A stretch of 14,025 bases of DNA from Sulfuricurvum sp. GTDB lineage: Bacteria > Campylobacterota > Campylobacteria > Campylobacterales > Sulfurimonadaceae. The stretch spans positions 1 through 14,025 of the forward strand of contig JACXUE010000017.1 of NCBI GenBank assembly GCA_014764075.1. Reading direction: 5' to 3'. A model generated the notes under the pieces. It searched no databases. It saw only the letters and a list, made by a program, of their open reading frames with translations, and was not told the origin of the DNA. Below are positions 1-7,057 of this stretch, in pieces; positions within the stretch are counted from its first letter, which is position 1, and each line of letters begins with the position of its first letter. The translations under genes and the position numbers were made by a program.

Positions 1-954
1 AACGGACGTATCAAGGAGAAAAAAACGATACGTCGTGTGTACGAAAATCAACACGGGATTATAACATTAGACAGCGACATGTTCGGAAGCCAGAAGCGAA
101 TTTCTACGGGGAAAAAATCGGACAAGCGGCTTTTGAGGTGGTACGAGAACAATTTCGACGATGAGTACAGGTTGCTGTACGAGTCGAAGTATCCACCCAA
201 AAAATCGGATTATCGCGATATCACGCTGCGCGAATATGGCGAGATGGTTTTGGAACTTACCAGCGATAATAGACGCGAATACGTTCACGCCGGTAACAAG
301 GAGATGTTTTGGAAGATATACGAGTTCGAAATATCCGAAAATATCCCTTTCAGGGACATGATGCTGGGCGATATCAAACCCACATACGTGATGCGGTGGC
401 AAAAAGAGTGTGGGTTGTCCCCGCAGACCATCGTAACACGCAGGGCATATCTCAATATCGTGCTACAGACGGCCATGAACGACGACCTGATACCCAAAAA
501 CCCAGTAGCCCTCGTAAAACTTCCCAAAAGGGTAGCGGTGAAGTCCAAAACGTTCTATTCCGAAGACGAGATCAGACAGATCATAACGAGCGCAAATGGG
601 CAACTGAAGAATTACCTTCAGATAGCCTGTTTTATCGGGATGCGAGGCTCTGAGCTGATAGGTCTGAAATGGAACAATATCGATTTCGAAAAGGGAGTCA
701 TCAGGGTTGATAGCAGGATCGTCAGTTCCAACGCCATGAACCATGCCTTCAAAAAGCACTTGAAGAGAAACGGGATATGGAGCGGAACGGTTCACGATCT
801 TCGGAGATCATTCAACACCATGCTGAAGTCGAAGGGGTATCCTACCGACTGGATACTGGATATCATGGGTCACATGGACAACAGGGTAAACCGGAACTAC
901 TACACAGGAGCCATTACGGTGGATATGTCAAAAATTGAGGCTATCGTGCTTTAA
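1..954 (+). CDS. Tyrosine recombinase/phage-type integrase, 5' end cut by window, internally shortened
   Basis: This is a site-specific recombinase of the tyrosine (phage integrase) family. The frame is open from base 1 through a GTG at 37 with no stop, and no ribosome site is well placed for that GTG, so the true start is probably left of the window. Residue numbers here count from the GTG. An arm-binding-like N-terminus (1-55) is followed by a SAM-like core-binding domain (about 60-150) and the catalytic domain (about 170-290). Visible catalytic residues are Arg203 (in GMRGSE), His253 and Arg256 (HDLRR), His279 (MGH) and Tyr288. Spacings from Arg256 to His279 (23) and His279 to Tyr288 (9) match XerD. 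Arg203 to Arg256 is only 53 residues, against about 99 in XerD, so the beta-hairpin with the catalytic Lys seems missing. About half of its Arg codons are AGG or AGA, unlike the downstream genes, which suggests horizontal origin. It is probably defective. Confidence 0.88.
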   Translation, partial: NGRIKEKKTIRRVYENQHGIITLDSDMFGSQKRISTGKKSDKRLLRWYENNFDDEYRLLYESKYPPKKSDYRDITLREYGEMVLELTSDNRREYVHAGNKEMFWKIYEFEISENIPFRDMMLGDIKPTYVMRWQKECGLSPQTIVTRRAYLNIVLQTAMNDDLIPKNPVALVKLPKRVAVKSKTFYSEDEIRQIITSANGQLKNYLQIACFIGMRGSELIGLKWNNIDFEKGVIRVDSRIVSSNAMNHAFKKHLKRNGIWSGTVHDLRRSFNTMLKSKGYPTDWILDIMGHMDNRVNRNYYTGAITVDMSKIEAIVL

Positions 955-959
955 AATAT

Positions 960-1030
960 GGCAACCTTTTGGCAACCTTGCCAAAAAAAAGGCTCCAAAT
1001 GCCCATTAATACGGGTGTCAGGCAAATTTT
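960..1030. repeat. GGCAACC-type repeats with a perfect inverted repeat; possible attachment or arm sites
   Basis: Just past the integrase stop, GGCAACCTT occurs at 960-968 and again at 971-979 (11-bp period), with a degenerate third copy, GGCAAATTTT, at 1021-1030. The second copy is part of a perfect inverted repeat, TTTTGGCAA (967-975) and TTGCCAAAA (978-986), with a 2-base spacer. The hairpin is flanked by T upstream and A downstream on either strand, so it does not have the layout of an intrinsic terminator. Its position between a foreign-looking recombinase and core genes suggests recombinase binding or an attachment site. That role is inferred, and no tRNA gene is visible here. Confidence 0.4.
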
Positions 1031-1032
1031 AG

Positions 1033-1045
1033 CATAATACTTCCA
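1033..1045 (+). promoter_or_regulatory. Putative promoter -10 (CATAAT) giving a near-leaderless transcript
   Basis: CATAAT at 1033-1038 lies six bases before the ATG at 1045. Initiation at the usual distance from a -10 element would fall on or next to the start codon. No Shine-Dalgarno sequence is seen in the 25 bases before the ATG. No clear -35 is seen, as is usual for sigma-70 promoters in Campylobacterota. Confidence 0.35.
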
Positions 1046-1857
1046 TGGAACTCTATCAAACCCTCGAAACCATTTTGACCGCTCCCACTCCGGAGCAGAA
1101 AATCACCCTTTTCAAACAGTTTTATCCCCTCTATTTGGATGGGGAAATAGAGCGCGATCTCTCCTATCCGAGAGTTGTTTTTGATCACCCCTCCTACAAA
1201 GATTTTTGTGTTTTAAGCGATCCCAAAGAGGTACCCAAACGTACCAAACTCAACACTCAAAGAGGGCAGACGTTGCTGCTTCATGCGATAGCCCATATCG
1301 AATACAGTGCTATCGATTTGGCTTTGGATGCGGTCTACCGTTTTCGCGGATTGGGAGAAGGATTCGAGCGTGATTGGCTGGAGGTTGCTGATGATGAGGT
1401 GCGCCATTTTGAGATGATCGTCTCATTACTTCGGGAATTGGGGAGTTTTTACGGAGAATATCCCGTACATGATGCATTGTTTGAATCCTCTATGCGTACG
1501 TTGGATTTAATCGAGCGGATGGCGGTTGTCCCCCGATATCTGGAAGCGAATGGATTGGATGCGACCCCCTTGATATTGAAAAAGCTCTATCCTCATCGGA
1601 ATAATCCGATGATAGCCAAAATTATGGCGGCTTTAAATGTGATTTTGGATGAAGAGATCGATCACGTACGCAAAGGGGATGTGTGGTTCGAGTATGCGTG
1701 TGAGGGAGAAAATAAACCTATATCGTGTTATTTCGAGATCATAGAGAAACACTATCCTCAGAGTTTTCCCCGAAAAGTCGATGTCAACTGCACTGCACGT
1801 AAAGAGGCGGGATTTACAACAGAAGAGCTCTTGAAAATTTCGTTAACCTTGTGTTGA
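1045..1857 (+). CDS. DUF455 ferritin-like di-iron family protein
   Basis: This 270-residue protein matches the DUF455 family (PF04305), ferritin-like four-helix proteins of unproven function. Candidate metal ligands are seen in helical segments: His84 and Glu86 (AHIEYSAI), Glu118 and His121 (DDEVRHFEM), Glu167 (RYLEANG), and Glu204 and His207 (DEEIDH). The two ExxH pairs are the usual signature of a carboxylate-bridged di-iron site. There is no signal peptide or membrane segment, so it should be cytoplasmic. It is separated from nadE by 59 bases containing a TATAAT, so it is probably its own transcription unit. No Shine-Dalgarno precedes the ATG, and in-frame upstream codons hit a stop at once. 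The family assignment is firm. An oxygenase or hydroxylase role like that of MiaE is possible but is not shown by the sequence. Confidence 0.85.
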   Translation: MELYQTLETILTAPTPEQKITLFKQFYPLYLDGEIERDLSYPRVVFDHPSYKDFCVLSDPKEVPKRTKLNTQRGQTLLLHAIAHIEYSAIDLALDAVYRFRGLGEGFERDWLEVADDEVRHFEMIVSLLRELGSFYGEYPVHDALFESSMRTLDLIERMAVVPRYLEANGLDATPLILKKLYPHRNNPMIAKIMAALNVILDEEIDHVRKGDVWFEYACEGENKPISCYFEIIEKHYPQSFPRKVDVNCTARKEAGFTTEELLKISLTLC

Positions 1858-1878
1858 TACTTTGTTACCAAAATTAGT

Positions 1879-1909
1879 TATAATGCAAAATGTTAATACA
1901 CGAATAAGG
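1879..1909 (+). promoter_or_regulatory. nadE promoter -10 (TATAAT) and ribosome site
   Basis: A perfect TATAAT lies at 1879-1884, 32 bases before the nadE start. AAGG at 1906-1909, seven bases before the GTG at 1917, fits as the ribosome site and supports that start. The other GTG, at 1915, reaches a stop codon within seven codons. Confidence 0.6.
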
Positions 1910-1916
1910 TTAAAGT

Positions 1917-2717
1917 GTGGGTAAATACGAGCTAATAACCCGATACTTAAGTGAATTTCTAAGCGAAGAAGTTCGCAAAACAGGGTTGAAAAGAGTCGTT
2001 GTCGGACTCAGCGGAGGGATTGATTCCGCCGTTGTGGCGGTGCTGGCGCATCGTGCGTTCGGAAACGATCTTTTGTGTGTGAAAATGCCCTCTCACTACT
2101 CTTCACAGAGTTCGCTGGATGATGCGGATGAATTGTGTGAAGTGTTTAATTTGCGTTCGGAAGTGCATAGCATCGAGCCGATGCTCAAAGCGTACGAGAC
2201 TTCGGACATGTCACCGTTACGGGTTGGAAATCTCTCCGCCCGTTTACGGATGGTAACATTGTTTGATATATCGGCACGCGAAGGGGCGTTGGTTTTAGGG
2301 ACGAGTAATAAAAGTGAACTGATGCTTGGATACGGAACGTTGTACGGCGATCTTGCCAGTGCGCTCAATCCGATCGGAGATCTGTATAAAACCGAAATCT
2401 TTGAACTTGCTCGTTATCTGGGGATTCCCGATTCGATTATCGATAAACCGCCATCGGCTGATTTGTGGGCAGGGCAGAGCGATGAGAGCGAAATCGGCTA
2501 TCCCTACAGTGAGCTGGATCGTGTGTTAAAACGTTACGTCGAAGAGCGTCATACCCGTGAAGAGATGATCAACGGTGGAGAAAACCCCGAATTAGTTGAT
2601 ATGATCATCAGCAGAATCTATAAGAATCAGTTTAAACGGCGTATGCCATTGATAGCAAAATTGACCTCACGGACGGTCAATCACGATTTTAATTATCCTA
2701 GAGATATCACCTTATAA
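1917..2717 (+). CDS. nadE: NH3-dependent NAD+ synthetase
   Basis: NadE makes NAD+ from nicotinic acid adenine dinucleotide, ATP and ammonia, the last step of NAD synthesis, in the cytoplasm. At 266 residues it is the short form without a glutaminase domain, so it should use free ammonia. The N-type ATP pyrophosphatase loop is visible at residues 30-37 (GLSGGIDS), followed by NLSARLRM (105-112), GTSNKSE (128-134), KTE (158-160), KPPSADLWAGQSDE (177-190) and a C-terminal KNQFKRRMP (237-244), all family hallmarks. It starts at GTG 1917 with AAGG seven bases upstream. It heads an operon with the DegT-family gene (10-base gap), lpxK and argB. A nadE-lpxK neighbourhood is, from memory, conserved in other Campylobacterota, including Campylobacter jejuni. 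The identification is secure. Confidence 0.96.
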   Translation: MGKYELITRYLSEFLSEEVRKTGLKRVVVGLSGGIDSAVVAVLAHRAFGNDLLCVKMPSHYSSQSSLDDADELCEVFNLRSEVHSIEPMLKAYETSDMSPLRVGNLSARLRMVTLFDISAREGALVLGTSNKSELMLGYGTLYGDLASALNPIGDLYKTEIFELARYLGIPDSIIDKPPSADLWAGQSDESEIGYPYSELDRVLKRYVEERHTREEMINGGENPELVDMIISRIYKNQFKRRMPLIAKLTSRTVNHDFNYPRDITL

Positions 2718-2727
2718 AGGACAAACT

Positions 2728-3846
2728 ATGAGTATCCCATTTTACCGTGTCGAAGTCGGCGGAGATGAGCGTGAGAAAATTGATGAAGTTTTGGACGGGG
2801 AAGCTCCGAATATCATCGAAGATTTAGAAGCGGCGTTCGAAGAGTACATCGGTGCATCGTATGCCTTGGCAACCTCTCACGGTACGGCGGCTCTGCATTT
2901 GGCAATGTTGGCAATCGATCTCAAGCGCGGAGACAAAGTAATCTGTTCCATTAACGCCTATCCAAACGTTCCGGAAGTGGTGCGTCATTTTGATGCGGAG
3001 CCGATTTTTGTCGACATCAATCCCGATACTTTTACGATTGATTTGGATAAACTCGAAGCATACCTGAGTGAAAACAAAAGCAAAAAACTTAAAGCGGTGA
3101 TCGTTTCGCACGTTGCGGGGCAAAGTGTCGATTTGGATCATTTGTACGAAATCGCCAAAGAGTATGATGTCAAGATAGTCGAAGATGCTTCCGACGCTCT
3201 AGGCGCAACCTACAAAGGGAAAAAAATTGGCTCTACAGGTGCGGATATCACCTGTTTTGATTTCAGTCCCCATTTACGTCGTAATGTCTGTAACGGCGGG
3301 ATGTTGGTATGTGATGATGAAGAGATTATGGAGCGGGCCCGTTTACTTCGTCACCATGCGATGGTGATCGAGGATGAGGGTCTTGGATACATTTACGATG
3401 TCGTCGATATCGGAAGCCAATACATGATGAGTCCGCTCGATGCGGCAACGATTTTGGTACAGTTGGAAAAACAAGATGAGAATATCGAACGTCAGCGTGA
3501 GATTGCCGAGATCTATAATGAGCGTCTTGCTGATGCGCCGCATATTAAGCTTCCGTATGCGAGTGATGAACACCCGTATTCGCTCTATATTGTCAAAGTA
3601 GATAAAAACCGTGATTCGTTCGCAAGAGAGTTGGCTGCACGGGGAATTGAGTGCGGATTGCATTATATTCCGCTCCATTTGTTGAGCTATTATAAGTCAA
3701 AATATTCTCTTCGCGTCAACGATTTTCCGGTAGCGTTGCGCAGTTATCAGCAAATTCTCTCAATCCCGAACTATGCGGCTCTCAGTGATGAGGATGTCGA
3801 AGAGATTTGTGATGCAATTTTGGATGTAGCCTCTACTCGCGTTTGA
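2728..3846 (+). CDS. DegT/DnrJ/EryC1/StrS-family protein lacking the PLP lysine
   Basis: This 372-residue protein has the fold of sugar aminotransferases of the DegT family. Visible hallmarks are the phosphate-binding SHGTAALH (50-57), VEDASDALGA (151-160) whose Asp normally pairs with the PLP pyridine nitrogen, GGMLVCDD (190-197), QYMMSPLDAA (231-240), and a C-terminal GLHYIPLHLLSYY (310-322). In family members the catalytic Lys lies two residues after a Pro and eight before the Gly-Gly pair. Here the segment is FSPHLRRNVCNGG (179-191) with the same spacing, and that position is Leu183. There is no Lys at all between residues 167 and 247. It is therefore unlikely to be a normal transaminase. 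A dehydratase-like or non-catalytic role is possible. AAAGGA at 2716-2721 is a good ribosome site, and the stop overlaps lpxK by four bases. The context hints at cell-envelope sugar or lipid A work, which is inference. Confidence 0.88.
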   Translation: MSIPFYRVEVGGDEREKIDEVLDGEAPNIIEDLEAAFEEYIGASYALATSHGTAALHLAMLAIDLKRGDKVICSINAYPNVPEVVRHFDAEPIFVDINPDTFTIDLDKLEAYLSENKSKKLKAVIVSHVAGQSVDLDHLYEIAKEYDVKIVEDASDALGATYKGKKIGSTGADITCFDFSPHLRRNVCNGGMLVCDDEEIMERARLLRHHAMVIEDEGLGYIYDVVDIGSQYMMSPLDAATILVQLEKQDENIERQREIAEIYNERLADAPHIKLPYASDEHPYSLYIVKVDKNRDSFARELAARGIECGLHYIPLHLLSYYKSKYSLRVNDFPVALRSYQQILSIPNYAALSDEDVEEICDAILDVASTRV

Positions 3847-4754
3847 AACGTTTTTTAGTGCAGTGGGGTGAACAGTATTTGTATCACCCTACACTCGTGC
3901 AAAAAATTCTCTCCGTAGCCCTTTTACCGATCAGTTTTTTGTATTGTCTTGGAGGATCGATCCGTTATCACCGAACCAAACCCAAAAATTACGGAATTCC
4001 CGTCGTCAGTGTCGGTAATCTGATCATCGGCGGGAGCGGTAAAACCCCTGTCGCAAGTGAATTGGCCCGTTATTTTAAAAAACCTGCGATTGTTTTGCGA
4101 GGGTATGGCAGAGAGAGTCGGGGGATGGTGGTTGTCAAAGATCGGGACATTTTATGCGATACCAAAATGAGCGGGGATGAAGCGATGGTATACGCGACAA
4201 CACTCCCCCATGCGGTAGTAATCGTCAGCGAGATCCGTGAGCGTGCTATTGCCGAAGCGGTATCGATGGGGTGTGATGTTGTTCTTTTGGATGACGGGTA
4301 CGGCAAACACGGGATTGAAAAACTCGATATCATTATCGATGTTCCGACCCCCAATCCGTTTTGTCTCCCCAGTGGAGCATACCGCGAGGTGCTCTGGAGA
4401 GGCAAAGAGGCGATTGTGATTCGAGAAGGGGAACATTTCCGCCGCCATGTCCGGATCCATAACGAAACTGGGAAAATGGTTTTGGTAACCGCCATTGCCC
4501 GTCCAGAGAGATTAGACCCCTATTTACCCGATGTTATCGATAAAATCTATTTCGAAGACCACCACTTTTTTACCCAAAGGGAACTTGAAGAGATTTTAGC
4601 CCAAAGCGGTGCCGATAGTTTGCTGGTTACTCAGAAAGACTTTGTTAAAATAGCATCTTTTAAACTTAACCTCTCCGTGATGGAACTCTCCACCGATTTG
4701 GATCAGACATTGATACGTACAGTAAAGGAATATGTAGATGCAGCGCAAAATTGA
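3843..4754 (+). CDS. lpxK: Tetraacyldisaccharide 4'-kinase (lipid A synthesis)
   Basis: LpxK phosphorylates the 4' position of the lipid A disaccharide at the inner face of the inner membrane, late in the Raetz pathway. At 303 residues it shows a hydrophobic N-terminal anchor (about 22-40), the Walker A GNLIIGGSGKTP (58-69, Lys67), LRGYGRESRG (85-94), GDE (111-113), LLDDGYGKHG (148-157, the DDG metal and substrate motif), the FEDHHFFT segment, and VTQKD near the C-terminus. The start is TTG at 3843, overlapping the preceding TGA in TTGA, so translational coupling is likely. The 3' end overlaps argB by 17 bases. Classical LpxK has DDGFQ, and here it is DDGYG, a modest departure that leaves both acidic residues intact. 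The identification is secure. Confidence 0.94.
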   Translation: MKRFLVQWGEQYLYHPTLVQKILSVALLPISFLYCLGGSIRYHRTKPKNYGIPVVSVGNLIIGGSGKTPVASELARYFKKPAIVLRGYGRESRGMVVVKDRDILCDTKMSGDEAMVYATTLPHAVVIVSEIRERAIAEAVSMGCDVVLLDDGYGKHGIEKLDIIIDVPTPNPFCLPSGAYREVLWRGKEAIVIREGEHFRRHVRIHNETGKMVLVTAIARPERLDPYLPDVIDKIYFEDHHFFTQRELEEILAQSGADSLLVTQKDFVKIASFKLNLSVMELSTDLDQTLIRTVKEYVDAAQN

Positions 4755-5589
4755 TACCGTAAAAACGTTGATGGACGCGATGCCGTTCATCAAAAAGTTT
4801 CGTGATGAGATCGTCGTTATCAAATACGGCGGATCGGCTCAAACCTCTGAGGAACTCAAAGCGAAATTCGCTCAAGATATCGTATTGCTCCACCTTGTGG
4901 GGGTGAAAGTAGTCATCGTTCATGGCGGTGGAAGCCGTATCTCTCAGCTTCTCTCCGATCTGAAAATTCCGACCGAGTTTATCGACGGTGAGCGGGTGAG
5001 TACCCCAGAGGTGATGCGGATTGTGGAGATGGTACTTAGTGGTGAGATCAACAAAGAGATCACTTCACTCCTCAACTCCTACGGCGCCAAAGCGATCGGT
5101 ATCAGCGGAAAAGATGCCCATTTTCTCCGTGCAAAACCTAAAGACGAAGCAAAATTTGGTCTTACAGGGCGGGTAGAGAGCGTCAATGCGGTTGTGATTC
5201 ACAATCTCTTGCGCGAAGGGTTTATCCCTGTCATCGCTCCGATCGGTTCTGATCCGATCGTGGGTCATCCGGGATACAACATCAATGCGGACCTTGCCGC
5301 TTCGGCGGTCGCGGCGGCGATCGGCGCGTGCAAAGTGATCTTTATGACCGATACTCCGGGTGTGCTGAACAAAGAAAAAGAGCTATTTTCATCTCTCAGC
5401 GAAGCACAGATCAAAGCACTCAAAGCAGACGGGACGATCAGTGGCGGGATGGTTCCGAAAGTCGATTCGTGTCTCGAAGCGGTTGATGCGGGAGTACCGA
5501 AAGCACACATTATCGACGGACGGATCGAACATGCAATCTTGCTTGAGATGTTCACCTCCGATGGAGTAGGGACGCAGATTACACTGTAG
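4738..5589 (+). CDS. argB: Acetylglutamate kinase
   Basis: ArgB phosphorylates N-acetyl-L-glutamate with ATP, the second step of the acetylated arginine pathway, in the cytoplasm. Its 283 residues fit the family. Visible motifs are VIKYGGSA (27-34, with the phosphate-binding Lys29), VHGGGSRIS (61-69), the GYNINADLAA substrate and nucleotide region, FMTDTPGVL, and SGGMVPKV near the C-terminus, ending in DGVGTQI. The ATG at 4738 lies inside the lpxK 3' end with AAAGGA eight bases upstream (4724-4729), so it is read from the same transcript. It is the last gene of the plus-strand operon, and its last 11 bases overlap a small ORF on the opposite strand. No strong intrinsic terminator is visible after it. 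Confidence 0.96.
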   Translation: MQRKIDTVKTLMDAMPFIKKFRDEIVVIKYGGSAQTSEELKAKFAQDIVLLHLVGVKVVIVHGGGSRISQLLSDLKIPTEFIDGERVSTPEVMRIVEMVLSGEINKEITSLLNSYGAKAIGISGKDAHFLRAKPKDEAKFGLTGRVESVNAVVIHNLLREGFIPVIAPIGSDPIVGHPGYNINADLAASAVAAAIGACKVIFMTDTPGVLNKEKELFSSLSEAQIKALKADGTISGGMVPKVDSCLEAVDAGVPKAHIIDGRIEHAILLEMFTSDGVGTQITL

Positions 5590-5791
5590 CCTTCTGTGGT
5601 ACTGCTTTGCAATGCCCACAAAGGATTCGATAGGGCTTTGCCCTCTTCATTTCCCCCTTTAAATAGACAACTTTTTTACCCTCATGAGCAAATAAAGACG
5701 TCAGTTCCAATGGTGCGTTCGTCTCTCCCGAAGCTAGTATGGCAATATCATCAGGGGAGATGGTAAAAACGCCAAGAACTTTTTTGATCAT
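5579..5791 (-). CDS. Small ORF of unknown function downstream of lplT
   Basis: I do not recognise this 70-codon ORF. It begins six bases after the lplT stop and is in the same frame as lplT, separated only by TGA and two codons. The strong ribosome site on this strand (AGGAGGG, 5812-5806) lies inside the end of lplT, 15 bases from this ATG. It is better placed for another ATG at 5801, which opens a 16-codon ORF in a different frame. Residues 1-45 look protein-like, with a central KKVVYLKG strand. The last 20, with a CGHC at 58-61, run into the argB 3' end and look less certain. It could be a small protein of the aas-lplT operon, a decayed C-terminal part of lplT, or not a gene. Confidence 0.4.
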   Translation of the reverse strand: MIKKVLGVFTISPDDIAILASGETNAPLELTSLFAHEGKKVVYLKGEMKRAKPYRILCGHCKAVPQKATV

Positions 5792-5797
5792 AAAATT

Positions 5798-7057
5798 TCA
5801 TCTTTCCCTCCTGACATTATGGATGGTATACCCCACAAAACCCGTCCCCAGTGCTACTAAACCAAATAGCCATGCAATAGCGTATCCCATCGAGAGAACC
5901 ATCATTGTCGCCAGTGCACCCACGACCATAAAAAGGGCATTTAGGATATTATTAGCGGCGATGATACGTGAACGTGCCTCAGGTGTACTGCGCTTCTGAA
6001 TCAGCGCATACAGCGGGACACTGTATAACCCGCCGAAGATTCCCAGCAGTGTCACATCGACGACGATCCGCCAAAAATAAAGATTGTGCAACAATACTCC
6101 ATCAGATTCAAACGTTCCGATCCCCCATGCAAAATCAGCCCCCGCAGCCGCCATCCCGATCCCTCCGACAACGACGATACTGTAGCGGACATGGTGGTGA
6201 CTGAGCCTCTCGCATAATGCCGATCCTACACCGATCCCCAAAGTAAAGAGGGCGAGGATCAGCGTCACCGTCTCCTCACTCCCCATCAAAAGATCTTTCA
6301 CCAATGAAGGAAACTGTGAAAGGAGTAACGCCCCATAGAGCCAAAACCACGAAATCGCCAAAATAGCTAAAAAGACAAGGCGATCTCGATAGGCTAATGT
6401 GATAGCATCTGAAGTGTGTTTCCAAAACCCCATCCGAAACGGCTCTGCACGATGCGGTGGCGGTGCAGAGGGGATAAAGCGGCTAAAGAGATAGCCAATC
6501 ACGGCAACGATCAATGCGCTTGATGAAGCGATTGCTCCACCGTTAGGGATTGCGGCGAGCGCACCCCCAGCAATCGTACCCAGCAGAATCGCCCCGAACG
6601 TCCCCGACTCGATAAGGGCATTTGCTCCGATCAGCTCGTTTTCTCTCATATGTTGGGGAATAATGGAATATTTGATAGGACCAAAGAGGGTTGAGTGCAT
6701 CCCCATCCCGAATACGACGAATAAAAGGGTCGTAAAAGAGTGGGTCACGAATCCCGCTATGGCGATGATCATCATTGTAATCTCCCACACTTTGACGATC
6801 CGTGCGAGACGCGCTTTATCTAGCCGATCGGCAATCTCCCCCGACAATCCTGAAAAAAGGAAAAACGGGGCGATAAAAACCGCTCCGATGAGCGGAGCGA
6901 GAAGAGCTGAGGATATCGATGTCCACTCGGTGGCTTGAAACGTGAGGAGTACCGCGAGGGTATTTTTGTAGAGATTATCGTTGAATGCCCCTAAAAACTG
7001 CGTCCCAAACAACGGGGCAAAACGTTTGGTGCGAAGTAGATACAGCGGCGTACTCAT
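5798..7057 (-). CDS. lplT: LplT-like lysophospholipid transporter (MFS)
   Basis: LplT-type major facilitator proteins flip lysophospholipids, mainly lyso-phosphatidylethanolamine, across the inner membrane so that Aas can reacylate them. The 419-residue protein has about 11-12 hydrophobic segments and the N-terminal TQFLGAFNDNLYKN (19-32) typical of LplT and of LplT-Aas fusions. A charged loop, SGEIADRLDKARLARI (residues 72-87), corresponds to the MFS motif A region. The ATG overlaps the stop of the upstream aas gene in an ATGA, so the two are coupled. This is the same partnership as E. coli lplT-aas, but with aas first. Substrate assignment rests on sequence character plus the neighbour and is good, though not proven. 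Confidence 0.87.
   Translation of the reverse strand: MSTPLYLLRTKRFAPLFGTQFLGAFNDNLYKNTLAVLLTFQATEWTSISSALLAPLIGAVFIAPFFLFSGLSGEIADRLDKARLARIVKVWEITMMIIAIAGFVTHSFTTLLFVVFGMGMHSTLFGPIKYSIIPQHMRENELIGANALIESGTFGAILLGTIAGGALAAIPNGGAIASSSALIVAVIGYLFSRFIPSAPPPHRAEPFRMGFWKHTSDAITLAYRDRLVFLAILAISWFWLYGALLLSQFPSLVKDLLMGSEETVTLILALFTLGIGVGSALCERLSHHHVRYSIVVVGGIGMAAAGADFAWGIGTFESDGVLLHNLYFWRIVVDVTLLGIFGGLYSVPLYALIQKRSTPEARSRIIAANNILNALFMVVGALATMMVLSMGYAIAWLFGLVALGTGFVGYTIHNVRRER

Noticed and set aside
5239..5260. Inverted repeat CGATCGG/CCGATCG
   Set aside because: It lies inside well-conserved argB coding sequence and is explained by codons. There is no reason to give it a regulatory role.
5632..5644. 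AGGGC-TTT-GCCCT hairpin after argB as a terminator
   Set aside because: The stem is short and is not followed by a T-run on either strand, so it is too weak to call.
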